The position numbers and the translations under genes are program-made. The notes under the pieces are model-generated. The model made no database searches. It was not told the origin of the DNA and saw only the letters and a program-made list of their open reading frames with translations. Shown here piece by piece: positions 39,531 through 48,365 of a DNA stretch of 64,000 nt. The stretch is taken from positions 62,001 to 126,000 of the forward strand of contig NZ_JBNAFR010000006.1 in NCBI RefSeq assembly GCF_049800775.1. The letters are read 5' to 3'. The stretch is from Dinoroseobacter sp049800775 (GTDB taxonomy: Bacteria; Pseudomonadota; Alphaproteobacteria; Rhodobacterales; Rhodobacteraceae). Position 1 is the stretch's first letter. Every line of letters begins with the position of its first letter.

Positions 39531-40130
39531 TCAGCGCCCCGTTTCGCTGCGCCAGCTGGCCCAGTCCTCGGGCGTGTCGAGATCGCGTCTGGCCCGGGTG
39601 CCGGGCAAGGGCACCAGGTGGACGTGGTCGCGGTGCCGGGCGATGAGGCTCTGTCCGCCCTCGTCCCCTTTGAGCATCGCGAAATCCGGGAATGTCACGG
39701 GAGAGAACAGGATCGGATGACCGGGCGCGCCGGCCTCGGTCGTGCCGCGCCAGATATGCGCGTCCGGCACCACGTCCCGCGCGGCGACAACCGCGCGCAG
39801 ATCGTCAGCGGTGATCTCGGGCAGATCACCCAGCAGCAGGAGCAGGCCGGTACAGCCCTCCGGCAGGCGAGAGACCGCGCCGCGCAAGCTGCCCCCCATG
39901 CCTTCGGCGCTTTCGGGGACCGAAAGCGCGGTCACGCCCAGACCGTCGAGGGCGGCGTATCTGGGATGGGGTCGGGGGGGGAGCGCGACAAGGACATCCC
40001 GTGTGACCTGCGCGGCCAGCGCAGCTTGCCGCGCCACGAGCGGCCTGCCATCCACTGGTTCCAACAGTTTGTCGCGACCGCCCATGCGGCGCGATTGTCC
40101 GGCGGCGAGGATCAGAATGACATCCGACAT
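39531..40130 (-). CDS. MobA/MocA-like molybdenum-cofactor nucleotidyltransferase
   Basis: A 199-residue NTP-transferase-like protein. LILAAGQSRRMGGRDKLLEPVDG is the nucleotide-binding front, and LLLLGDLPEITADDL holds the metal-binding Asp; GAPGHPILFSP is typical for the MocA/CoxI-linked group. It would attach CMP or GMP to molybdopterin, or act on a related alcohol phosphate. It is the first chromosomal gene beyond the prophage. Confidence 0.82.
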   Translation of the reverse strand: MSDVILILAAGQSRRMGGRDKLLEPVDGRPLVARQAALAAQVTRDVLVALPPRPHPRYAALDGLGVTALSVPESAEGMGGSLRGAVSRLPEGCTGLLLLLGDLPEITADDLRAVVAARDVVPDAHIWRGTTEAGAPGHPILFSPVTFPDFAMLKGDEGGQSLIARHRDHVHLVPLPGTRARRDLDTPEDWASWRSETGR

Positions 40131-40170
40131 GGTCGCGAGACTGGCGACTGGCGGGGCATTTGACCAGTGG

Positions 40171-40203
40171 CGGGAGCCTCCGGCGGGGATATTTTTCGAC
40201 TTA
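40171..40203. repeat. REP-like intergenic element
   Basis: CGGGAGCCTCCGGCGGGGAT followed by ATTTTTCGACTTA. I recall closely similar intergenic elements (CTCCGGCGGGxxTATTT) in many roseobacter genomes. It lies 7 bases from the end of the oxidoreductase gene and may serve as a transcript end. Confidence 0.45.
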
Positions 40204-40210
40204 AGAGATC

Positions 40211-42625
40211 CTAGCCGCGCATCCGGGTTCCATCCGGGTCAAAGAGCGGCGTCGTCAGCAGCCTCGCGGTGCAGTGTTGTCCGAGGATTTCGATGCTGGC
40301 GGTCACCCCATCGGCGATCTGGTCGGAGGGCAAGAAGCCCAAGGCGACGGAGGTGTCCGTGTAATGCGCGTACCCCCCCGAGGTGCAGAAGCCGACGACC
40401 TCGCCCGCCAGCGAGATCGGCTCATAGGCAACCACATCGGCCTCTGTCGCCTCCACCGCGAAGGCGCAGAGGCGTCGGGCGGGGCCTGCGGCACGCTCGG
40501 CCTCGGCGGCCTGCCGTCCAATGAATGCGGTCGGTTTCGCGAACTGGATGAAGCGGTCGAGACCGGTTTCCGCAGCGGTGTAATCCTGTGAGTATTCCCG
40601 GCTCCAGGCGCCGAAGAACTTGTCGAGCCGCAGGGACATCATGGCGCGCATGCCGAAGGGCCGGATGCCGTGGGCCTGTCCCGCCGCCCACAAGGTGTGA
40701 AACAGGTGACGGTGTTCGCTGGGCGAGCAGTAGATCTCGTAGCCGAGATCGCCCGTGTAGCTGACCCGTTGGACGAGGCATTGGGCCATGCCAATGGTCA
40801 TGGGGCGGACATCGAGGAAGCTGAGCGCCGTGCCGGAGACATCCGCGCGGGTGCAGGCGGCCAGCACGTCTCGCGCTTTGGGGCCCGCGATTTGGAACCC
40901 GGTGCGGCTGTCGGAGATGTTGTCCACCGACACGCCGTCTTCGAGATGGGTTTCGAACCAGCGCAGATGCTGGTCTTGCGCGCCATAGGAGGCGGTGAGC
41001 TGAAACTCGGCCTCGCCAAGACAGGAGACCGTGAAATCCCCCATGAGCTTGCCCGACGGTGCCAGCATCGGGGTAAGCGCGAGCCGACCGGGCCCCGGAA
41101 TGCGCCCCGCCATGATCCGGTCGAGCCAGGCCCGCGCGCGCGGGCCCGTGACGCGGAACTTGCCGAAATTCTGCAGCTCGTTGAGGCCCACCCCATTGCG
41201 GACGGCCATCACCTCGGCCCGCACGGCCTCCCATGCGTTGGAACGGCGGAAGCTTGGCGTCTCATAGCGTGGCTCACCGGGCAGGGCGAAGTAGTTCACG
41301 ACCTCAAGCCCGTAGGTCTGGCCGAACACGGCCCCCATATCGGACCAGATGTCGTACATCATCGTGGTGCGGAAGGGACGCGCGGCGGGCAGCTCCTCGT
41401 TCGGATAGCTGACCGAAAAGCGGTTCTGGTAGTTCTCGATCACCTTGGGGACCGTATAGCCCGGCGTCGTCCATTTGCCGAAACGGGCGACATCCATGGC
41501 ACGGGGGTCGCGCTCGGTCTCGCCCTCGATCATCCATTGAGCCAGCGCGAGACCCACGCCGCCGCCCTGACTGAACCCGGCCATCACCGCGCAGGCGGAC
41601 CAGTAGTTGCGCAGGCCCGGCACCGGCCCGACCAGCGGATTGCCGTCCGGGGCGAAGGTGAAGGGCCCGTGGATCACCGATTTCACGCCAGCCGTCTCGA
41701 GCACCGGGAAGCGGCGATAAGCGAAGGCGATGCTGTCCTCAATCTTTTCGAACTGGTCATTGAGCAACTCGTGCCCGAAATCCCAGGGCGTGCCATCCAC
41801 GGACCAGGGCTCGCAGGGTTTTTCATAGAACCCGATGCAGAGCCCGCGCCCTTCCTGGCGCAGGTAGCTCTCGCCGCCGGGATCGATGACATGGGGGAAT
41901 TCGGTGCCGCGCTCATAGATCGCCGGGATATCATCGGTGACGATGTATTGGTGGGCCATGGGCAGAAGCGGCAGATAGATCCCGGCCATGGCCGCAACCT
42001 CGCGCGCCCAGAGACCGCCCGCATTCACCACATGCTCGGCGATCACCGTGCCCTGATCGGTCTCGACGGTCCATGTGCCATCGGGGTTTGGCGTGGTTGC
42101 GGTGACCTTGGTATGGGTCTGGATCGTCGCGCCGCCCATCTTGGCGGCCCGCGCATAGGCATGGGTGGTTCCCGAGGGGTCGAGGTGACCATCCAGCGGA
42201 TCGTAGAGGCCACCGAGAATGCCATCAGTGTTCACCAGTTCGGCCATCTCCTTGATCTCGGAGGGGCCGAGGATTTCGGTATGCAGCCCCATATAGCGGT
42301 GCTTGGCGCGCTCGGCCTTGAGCATGTCAAACCGCTCTGGCGTGTCGGCAAGGGTGATGCCGCCCACATGGTGCAAGCCGCAGGACATGCCGGTGATCTC
42401 TTCGAGCTCCTTGTAGAGCCCGATCGTATAGCCCTGCAAGGCGGCCATGTTGGTGTCGCCGTTCAGGGTGTGAAACCCGCCCGCCGCATGCCAGGTGGAG
42501 CCCGATGTCAGCTCCGAGCGTTCCAGCAGCATGACATCCGACCAGCCCAGCTTGGTCAGGTGATAGAGGACCGAACAGCCGACGACGCCGCCCCCGATGA
42601 CGCAAACCCGCGTGTGAGTCTCCAT
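40211..42625 (-). CDS. FAD-dependent dimethylglycine/sarcosine dehydrogenase-like
   Basis: An 804-residue two-part enzyme. The N-terminal FAD domain begins THTRVCVIGGGVVGCSVLYHL (dinucleotide fold) and has SGSTWHAAGG, where His binds FAD covalently in the family. The C-terminal half is GcvT-like, for folate (QNFGKFRVTGPRARAWLDRI, SYTGDLGYEIYCSPSEHRHLF). It probably oxidises an N-methylated amine and passes the carbon to tetrahydrofolate. The start METHTR was preferred; the frame stays open upstream by chance. Confidence 0.88.
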   Translation of the reverse strand: METHTRVCVIGGGVVGCSVLYHLTKLGWSDVMLLERSELTSGSTWHAAGGFHTLNGDTNMAALQGYTIGLYKELEEITGMSCGLHHVGGITLADTPERFDMLKAERAKHRYMGLHTEILGPSEIKEMAELVNTDGILGGLYDPLDGHLDPSGTTHAYARAAKMGGATIQTHTKVTATTPNPDGTWTVETDQGTVIAEHVVNAGGLWAREVAAMAGIYLPLLPMAHQYIVTDDIPAIYERGTEFPHVIDPGGESYLRQEGRGLCIGFYEKPCEPWSVDGTPWDFGHELLNDQFEKIEDSIAFAYRRFPVLETAGVKSVIHGPFTFAPDGNPLVGPVPGLRNYWSACAVMAGFSQGGGVGLALAQWMIEGETERDPRAMDVARFGKWTTPGYTVPKVIENYQNRFSVSYPNEELPAARPFRTTMMYDIWSDMGAVFGQTYGLEVVNYFALPGEPRYETPSFRRSNAWEAVRAEVMAVRNGVGLNELQNFGKFRVTGPRARAWLDRIMAGRIPGPGRLALTPMLAPSGKLMGDFTVSCLGEAEFQLTASYGAQDQHLRWFETHLEDGVSVDNISDSRTGFQIAGPKARDVLAACTRADVSGTALSFLDVRPMTIGMAQCLVQRVSYTGDLGYEIYCSPSEHRHLFHTLWAAGQAHGIRPFGMRAMMSLRLDKFFGAWSREYSQDYTAAETGLDRFIQFAKPTAFIGRQAAEAERAAGPARRLCAFAVEATEADVVAYEPISLAGEVVGFCTSGGYAHYTDTSVALGFLPSDQIADGVTASIEILGQHCTARLLTTPLFDPDGTRMRG

Positions 42626-42933
42626 GCTCCGCCTCCTTGTCATGCCCCCAAAGCGTCGGAGGCGAAGGGGCCTCGGGTCACGCCCGTTCCCGACACCAAA
42701 GGTCGGTTTTGCGCGCCGCGCCGCCCGGGTCGAGGGGACAGAGCGGTGGGGCATGGTCAGCCTATTGAGGCGGCAAGACGACCTGCGGTTGGGGCGGGCG
42801 CGCTGGCACCATGCGGATAAGCGCGGGCTGCGCAGGTCACAGGCAGCGCCCGCCGCAGATTGGTCCGGCTCAAAGGCGCTTGCGGGGACGCGCCCTTGCG
42901 CGCAGGGTTTGACCGATGCAACACGGAGCCCCC
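42626..42933. other. Divergent intergenic region of about 310 bases
   Basis: Lies between the starts of the oxidoreductase gene and the sulfotransferase gene, so it must carry promoters for both. GGAGGCG directly upstream of the oxidoreductase is its likely ribosome site. I see no other gene, repeat or clear operator. Confidence 0.5.
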
Positions 42934-43710
42934 ATGTCGCCCGCGCCCGCCTATATCCTCTGCACCACACCGCGGAGCGGCAGCACGCTGCTTTGCCGGA
43001 TGTTGGCGGCCAGTGGTGTCGCCGGGGCGCCGGACAGCCATTTTCACAGCCCGTCGCTCGATCGCTGGCTTGAGGTCTATGGGCTCGCGGCGACCCGGTT
43101 TCCCGACCGGCGTGCCGCGATCCGCGCCGCGATTGCCGCCGGCAAGGCTCGCGGGACGGGTGCGTCGGGCTGTTTCGGCCTGCGCCTGCAACGGGGCAGC
43201 TTTGCCTATCTCATGGACCAGCTCGACATCCTGCATCCGGGGCTGGCCTCGGACCGCAGCCTGATCGAGGCGGCCTTTGGGCCGGTCACCTTCTTGCATC
43301 TCAGCCGGGCCGACAAACTGGCCCAGGCGGTCTCGCGCCTGCGCGCCGAGCAGAGCGGGCTCTGGCACGCCCATGCGGATGGGACGGAGATGGAGCGCAC
43401 GCGCCCGGCGGCCCCGCCGCGCTATGACCATGCCGCGATAGCCGCGCATCTGGCGGAATTGTCGTCCTTGGATGCGGCATGGACCGACTGGTTTGCGACC
43501 GAGGGGATCGCGCCGCAGACCCTCAGCTACGAAGCCCTCGCCGCCGATCCGCGCGGGGTGCTGGCACAGACGCTTTCGGCGCTTGGGCTGGATCCGGCGC
43601 GTGCAGCGGCGGTGTCCGTGCCCACCGCGCGCCTCGCCGATGCTGAAAGCGCTGCGTGGATCGCGCGGTTTCGGGCCGAGACCGCCGGGCCTATTCCGCC
43701 GCGATCTTGA
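42934..43710 (+). CDS. Stf0-type sulfotransferase
   Basis: A 258-residue protein. The front ILCTTPRSGSTLLCRMLAASGVAG is the PAPS 5'-phosphosulfate loop and the phrase DSHFHSPSLDRWLEVYG follows, as in the Stf0 (trehalose sulfotransferase) family; later LHLSRADKLAQAVSRLRAEQSGLWH and APQTLSYEALAADPRGVL fit. The acceptor is unknown. GGAG precedes ATG 42934. Its end overlaps the convergent ATPase gene by 20 bases. Confidence 0.85.
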   Translation: MSPAPAYILCTTPRSGSTLLCRMLAASGVAGAPDSHFHSPSLDRWLEVYGLAATRFPDRRAAIRAAIAAGKARGTGASGCFGLRLQRGSFAYLMDQLDILHPGLASDRSLIEAAFGPVTFLHLSRADKLAQAVSRLRAEQSGLWHAHADGTEMERTRPAAPPRYDHAAIAAHLAELSSLDAAWTDWFATEGIAPQTLSYEALAADPRGVLAQTLSALGLDPARAAAVSVPTARLADAESAAWIARFRAETAGPIPPRS

Positions 43711-45772
43711 TGACCGGGGTCATGCGGGCCAGTACCTCTTCGGAGAGATGGCATTTGATCTGATGCCCGCTCTCGGTGCGGCGCATCTCTGGCACCTCGC
43801 GCTCGCACCGGCCCTCAGGCACGTCCGCTTTCCAGCGGCATCGGGTCTGGAACGGGCAGCCGGGTGGCGGGTTCATGGCCGAGGGAATGTCGCCCTCCAG
43901 CACGATCCGCTCTTTCTCGACCGTCGTGTCGGCAATCGGCACGGCCGAGAGCAGCGCCTCGGTATAGGGGTGATAGGGCGGGGCAAAAACCTCATCCGTG
44001 GTGCCCAGCTCGACCACATGGCCGAGATACATCACCATCACCCGGTCGCTGAGATAGCGCACAATGCTCAGATCATGCGAGATGAAGAGAAGGGTCGTTT
44101 TGTTCTCGCGCTGGATCTCCATCAGCAGGTCCGTCACCGCCGCCTGCACCGACACGTCCAGCGCGCTCACCGGCTCGTCGGCGACCACGATCCGGGCATC
44201 CCCGGCAAAGGCGCGGGCGATGCCCACGCGCTGTTTCTGTCCACCCGAGAGCTGCCGCGGCATCCGGTCGGCAAAGGCCCGGGGCAGTTTTACGAGATCG
44301 AGCAGGGTCAGCATCCGCGCCCGGCGGGCCTCCTCGCTGTCGCCGACCCCGAAGATCTCCAGCGCGCGGATGATCTGCCGCCCGACCGTCATCGAGGGGT
44401 TCAGCGTATCGAACGGGTTCTGGAACACCATCTGCACATCCGCGACGGTCTTGGTGTCGCGCGCGGCGATTTCCGTGCCCTGGATCTCGCGATTGTCCAA
44501 GAGGATCCGCCCCTCGGTCGCGGTCTCCAGCCCCATCAGAACCTTGGCAAAGGTCGACTTGCCACAGCCCGATTCCCCGACAATGGCCAGGGTCTCGCTC
44601 TCGCGCGCCTCGAAACTCAGATCCTCATTGGCCTTCACCACTTTCGTGTTGGTCCCGCCAAACAGGGCCGAGGCCGCCACCTCGTAGTATTTCTTGAGGT
44701 TCTCCATCTTCAGAACCACCGGCCCCGGTTCAGGCTTTGCGGTCTCCGCCGCGATCTGGATCGGCGCGGTCCAGTCGATCTCGTCGAATTTCAGGCACCG
44801 TGTCCCGTGCCGATCATCGCCCAGCACCTCGGCCATGGGGATCGCCCCGCCATCGCAGCGCCCGGCCTCGAAATAGTCGCAGCGCGGCCCGAAATTGCAG
44901 CCCTTGGGCCGCTCATGGGGCAGGGGGAAATTCCCCGGGATCGCCACCAGAGGGCGCGCCGTCTTGTCCGCTCCGGGCAGCGGGATCGACCGAAAGAGCG
45001 CCTGCGTATAGGGGTGCTGCATCCGATCGAACACATCCTGGATCGAGCCGGTCTCCACCGCCTCGCCGGAATACATCACGCAGAGCCGGTCGCAGGTCTC
45101 CAGCACCAGCCCGAGATTATGCGAGATGAACAGCATCGAGGTGCCGTATCTCGCCCCCAGATCCTTGACCAGATCGACCACGGCGGCCTCGACCGTCACA
45201 TCGAGCGCCGTGGTTGGCTCGTCGAGGATCAGGAGCGCCGGATTCGCCATCAGCGCCATGGCGATGACGATGCGCTGCTGCTGTCCGCCGCTGAGCTGGT
45301 GCGGAAAACTGTTCAGCATCCGCTCGGGGTCCGGCAGGCGCACATCCGTCACCACCTCGAGCGCCCGGGCATAGGCCTCGGCCTCACTGACGCCCTCATG
45401 GATCATCGGCACTTCCATGAGCTGCTTGCCGATCCGCATGGCCGGGTTCAGGCTCGCCATGGGCTCTTGATAGATCATGGCGATTTCCTTGCCACGGATC
45501 CGCCGGAGTTCTTCGGGCGACATGGTGTTCAGGTCGCGCCCCTTGAACTTGATCGTCCCGCCGACGATGCGCCCGTTCACGCCCAGATCCTGCATCACGC
45601 CCAGCGCAACCGTGGACTTGCCGCAACCGCTCTCGCCGACCAGCCCCATGGCCTCGCCCGGCATGACGGTGCAGGAAAAATCCATCACCGCCGGGATCTC
45701 GCGCAGGCGGGTAAAAAAGGAGATCGACAGATTCTCGATCTCGAGAATGGGCCCGTCATACCTGTCGGTCAT
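43691..45772 (-). CDS. Peptide-type ABC importer, fused double ATPase (DppD-DppF like)
   Basis: A 693-residue protein with two complete ATPase halves. First half: Walker A GESGCGKST, signature LSGGQQQR, Walker B LLILDEPTTALD. Second half: GESGCGKST, LSGGQKQR, VVADEPVSALD. Each half ends with the Cys-rich oligopeptide-transporter tail (CNFGPRCDYFEAGRC and CPFQTRCRW). It powers the importer of the downstream-numbered permease genes. The start MTDRYDGP was chosen; the frame runs on upstream. Confidence 0.92.
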   Translation of the reverse strand: MTDRYDGPILEIENLSISFFTRLREIPAVMDFSCTVMPGEAMGLVGESGCGKSTVALGVMQDLGVNGRIVGGTIKFKGRDLNTMSPEELRRIRGKEIAMIYQEPMASLNPAMRIGKQLMEVPMIHEGVSEAEAYARALEVVTDVRLPDPERMLNSFPHQLSGGQQQRIVIAMALMANPALLILDEPTTALDVTVEAAVVDLVKDLGARYGTSMLFISHNLGLVLETCDRLCVMYSGEAVETGSIQDVFDRMQHPYTQALFRSIPLPGADKTARPLVAIPGNFPLPHERPKGCNFGPRCDYFEAGRCDGGAIPMAEVLGDDRHGTRCLKFDEIDWTAPIQIAAETAKPEPGPVVLKMENLKKYYEVAASALFGGTNTKVVKANEDLSFEARESETLAIVGESGCGKSTFAKVLMGLETATEGRILLDNREIQGTEIAARDTKTVADVQMVFQNPFDTLNPSMTVGRQIIRALEIFGVGDSEEARRARMLTLLDLVKLPRAFADRMPRQLSGGQKQRVGIARAFAGDARIVVADEPVSALDVSVQAAVTDLLMEIQRENKTTLLFISHDLSIVRYLSDRVMVMYLGHVVELGTTDEVFAPPYHPYTEALLSAVPIADTTVEKERIVLEGDIPSAMNPPPGCPFQTRCRWKADVPEGRCEREVPEMRRTESGHQIKCHLSEEVLARMTPVIKIAAE

Positions 45773-45800
45773 TGCCACCACCTGTCTTTCATTGTTCCTG

Positions 45801-45833
45801 AAATACTCCGGGGGTGCGGGGGCTGGCCCCCGC
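45801..45833. repeat. REP-like hairpin element
   Basis: AAATACTCCGGGGGT is followed by GCGGGGGC-TG-GCCCCCGC, a perfect 8-bp stem. It belongs to the same style of element as 40171-40203. It lies in the 222-base gap between the second permease and the ATPase gene, where it could lower or process the operon mRNA. Confidence 0.6.
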
Positions 45834-45994
45834 CTCTGCCAGATCCACCGCAAAGGGGATCACACCGATCTGCGCGCCGCCATGCCACGGGCCCGGTCAC
45901 GCCGGGAACAGGCCGCGCACTGGCAGTCCCGCTTCCGAAAGAATACGCGTCAGTGGTCGCCCCGGATGGGAAAAGGTCATGCGTGCTCATCCCC

Positions 45995-47155
45995 CTAGTC
46001 CTTCAGGCTCTCTTCGCGCAGTCCATCGGCCAGCAGGTTCAGCCCGAGCACGAGGCTCATGAGCGCCAGCGCTGGGGCGAGGGCAGGGTGGGCATAGACC
46101 GACAGAAGCCTGCGCCCCTCATTGATCGTGGAACCCCAGTCCGGGCTTTCCGGACTGACGCCTAGGCCAAAGAACCCGAGCGTGCCCAGAAGGATCGTCG
46201 TATAGCCAATCCGCAGACAGAAATCGACGATCAGGGGACCGCGCGCATTGGGCAGGATCTCCCACAGCATGATGTACCACGGGCCCTCGCCCCGGGTCTG
46301 GGCAGCGGCCACGTAGTCGCGGGTCTGGATGTCCAGCACAATGCCGCGCACGATCCGGAAGACCGTCGGCGAGTTCACGAAAACCACCGACACGAACACG
46401 ATCAACACATTGGGCGGCATCGAAATCACCCCCAACGGATCCGCATTGAAGGCCAGCCCGAGATAGAGCCAGCCGCCGATCAGCACCGTCAGCCCGACAT
46501 AGAGGTTCCGCTTGCCCGGTTGGGTGAAATAGCGCGAATGCCAGAGCACCACGAGAAACAGGATCGGAAAGAGAAACAGCACCGCCGCCATGTAGACGGG
46601 TATCCCCGTGGCGACGATCTCGGGTGTGACCAGCAGGTAAAAGAGCAGGATCACCGGGAAGGCCAGCACCATATTGGCAACAAAGCTCAGCACCGTGTCG
46701 AGACGCCCGCCGAAATACCCCGCCGGCAGGCCAAGCACGATCCCCACCATGAAGGCAAAAAGCGTCGCCGCCGGCGCGATCTTGAGCACTTCGCGCGCCC
46801 CCATCACCATGCGGCTGAACACATCCCGGGCCAGATTGTCGCCGCCGAGGATGTAGTGGCTGAACCCTTCCGTGCCCGGTGGCACTGGTGTCCCCGGCAC
46901 CTTGTTCTTCATCCCCGACACCACGTTGAGGGGATCATGGGTGATGATCAGGTCTGCGAAAACCGCCGTGAACACCCAGAACATCACAATGGCAAAACCG
47001 ATCATGCCGATGGGGCTGTCAAAGAGCTTGCCGTAGAGCCCCAGACGCCGCTTATAGGCCGTCGACAACAGGAAGGTCGAGATCAGCGCGACCCAGACCG
47101 GCATGAACTGGATCAGCACCTTGATCAGGATCTCGAGAGGGGTCATGGGCTCCAT
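45995..47155 (-). CDS. ABC importer permease (DppC-like)
   Basis: A 386-residue inner-membrane protein with several membrane helices and the BPD_transp_1 EAA-type loop near LDIQTRDYVAAAQTRGEGPWYIMLWEILPNA. It has the extra N-terminal helix and long loop usual in DppC/OppC (VFADLIITHDPLNVVSG). Twelve bases separate it from the first permease. Confidence 0.9.
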   Translation of the reverse strand: MEPMTPLEILIKVLIQFMPVWVALISTFLLSTAYKRRLGLYGKLFDSPIGMIGFAIVMFWVFTAVFADLIITHDPLNVVSGMKNKVPGTPVPPGTEGFSHYILGGDNLARDVFSRMVMGAREVLKIAPAATLFAFMVGIVLGLPAGYFGGRLDTVLSFVANMVLAFPVILLFYLLVTPEIVATGIPVYMAAVLFLFPILFLVVLWHSRYFTQPGKRNLYVGLTVLIGGWLYLGLAFNADPLGVISMPPNVLIVFVSVVFVNSPTVFRIVRGIVLDIQTRDYVAAAQTRGEGPWYIMLWEILPNARGPLIVDFCLRIGYTTILLGTLGFFGLGVSPESPDWGSTINEGRRLLSVYAHPALAPALALMSLVLGLNLLADGLREESLKD

Positions 47156-47167
47156 ATCCGTGTCTCC

Positions 47168-48259
47168 TCAGGCGATCCGAATGCGGGGGTTGAGGAAGAC
47201 ATAGCCGATATCCGAGATCAGCTGCGTGACGAGCACCACGATGACCGCAACGACCGAGCAGGACAGAAGCAGCTCGATATCGTTATTCGAAGCCGCCTGA
47301 ACCAGTGTCCAGCCGAAGCCCTTGTAATTGAACAGGGTCTCGACGATCACCACCCCGGTCAGCAGCCAGGGGAACTGCAGCATGATCACCGTGAAAGGCG
47401 CGATCAGCGCGTTGCGCAGGGCGTGTTTCACCACGATGTTGCGAAAACTCACCCCCTTGAGCCGCGCGGTTCGGATATACTGCGCCGTCATCACCTCGGC
47501 CATGGAGGCCCGGGTCATCCGCGCGATATAGCCCATGCCATAGAGCGCCATGGTCATCACCGGCAGGGTGAAATTGGCGAAGGTCGCATCCTCGGCGGCC
47601 GAGGCAGCCGATCCCTTGAGCATGGTGCGCCCGTCGATTAGCCCCCATTCCGCGAGGATCGGTGACAGGCCCGAGGTCGAGGAAGCAAAGAGCACGACCA
47701 GCACCACACCCGAGACATATTCCGGCGTGGCGGTGGTCGCGATGGAAAAGGTCGAGAGTGTCCGGTCCGTGCGCGACCCTTCCCGCATTCCTGCCAACAC
47801 GCCGACCAGCAGGGCCGAAGGCACCATCACCACCATCACCCAGAACATCAGTTTGCCGGTCAGGGCCAGACGCTCGACGATCACCGCACTGACATCGGCG
47901 CGGAACACCGTTGAGGTTCCGAAATCCCCCTGCAGGATGCCGCAACGGGTCCGGCTCGGCGTCTCGCCGGCCGGCAAGGTCCCCTCGATGCAGCGCCCGC
48001 GCATGCCGCCATCCGCCTCCACCCGGGTCCAACCGGGCACGACACCAAGCCATTCGCCATAGCGCATCAGCATCGGTGCGTCATAGCCGTTCCGCGTGAG
48101 CCAGCTGTCGACCTCTGCGTCGGTCATGCGCACCGAGCCTTGGCTCTTGGCGACCTTCTCGAGATTGGGCTGCAGGTTGGTCATCGCAAAGACGATGAAG
48201 GTCACACAGAGGGCTGTGAGCGCGACCACGCCTGTCCTGCGCAGGATGAAGGCGAACAT
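47168..48259 (-). CDS. ABC importer permease (DppB-like)
   Basis: A 363-residue membrane protein. The front FAFILRRTGVVALTALCVTFIVFAMTNL is typical of DppB; the EAA loop is YIRTARLKGVSFRNIVVKHALRNALIAPFTV. The loop after the first helix is longer than usual (about residues 35 to 115, with two Cys). It pairs with the DppC-like protein. Confidence 0.9.
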   Translation of the reverse strand: MFAFILRRTGVVALTALCVTFIVFAMTNLQPNLEKVAKSQGSVRMTDAEVDSWLTRNGYDAPMLMRYGEWLGVVPGWTRVEADGGMRGRCIEGTLPAGETPSRTRCGILQGDFGTSTVFRADVSAVIVERLALTGKLMFWVMVVMVPSALLVGVLAGMREGSRTDRTLSTFSIATTATPEYVSGVVLVVLFASSTSGLSPILAEWGLIDGRTMLKGSAASAAEDATFANFTLPVMTMALYGMGYIARMTRASMAEVMTAQYIRTARLKGVSFRNIVVKHALRNALIAPFTVIMLQFPWLLTGVVIVETLFNYKGFGWTLVQAASNNDIELLLSCSVVAVIVVLVTQLISDIGYVFLNPRIRIA

Positions 48260-48310
48260 ATGCCGGACCTTTCTTTCTTGGTTCGGTCAAGACCCCGTGC
48301 CGGCCCGGGT

Positions 48311-48338
48311 GGGGCCGAGGCCGCGCGGAGGCGGCCCC
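48311..48338 (-). promoter_or_regulatory. Hairpin after the binding-protein gene
   Basis: GGGGCCG (48311-48317) and CGGCCCC (48332-48338) form a stem in the 106-base gap between the binding protein and the first permease, with no T-run. Such hairpins protect the upstream mRNA and give more binding protein than permease. Confidence 0.55.
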
Positions 48339-48365
48339 GGAGCTGTCGGAAGGATCGCGGGGCGC

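Noticed and set aside
39421..39720. Plus-strand open frame starting in the tRNA-Leu fragment
   Set aside because: It translates tRNA sequence and then runs antisense through the MobA-like gene.
40670..42820. 716-codon plus-strand frame opposite the dehydrogenase gene
   Set aside because: Antisense shadow; the minus strand encodes a full FAD/GcvT enzyme.
43472..46165. 897-codon plus-strand frame opposite the fused ATPase gene
   Set aside because: Antisense shadow of a protein with two complete ABC ATPase motif sets.
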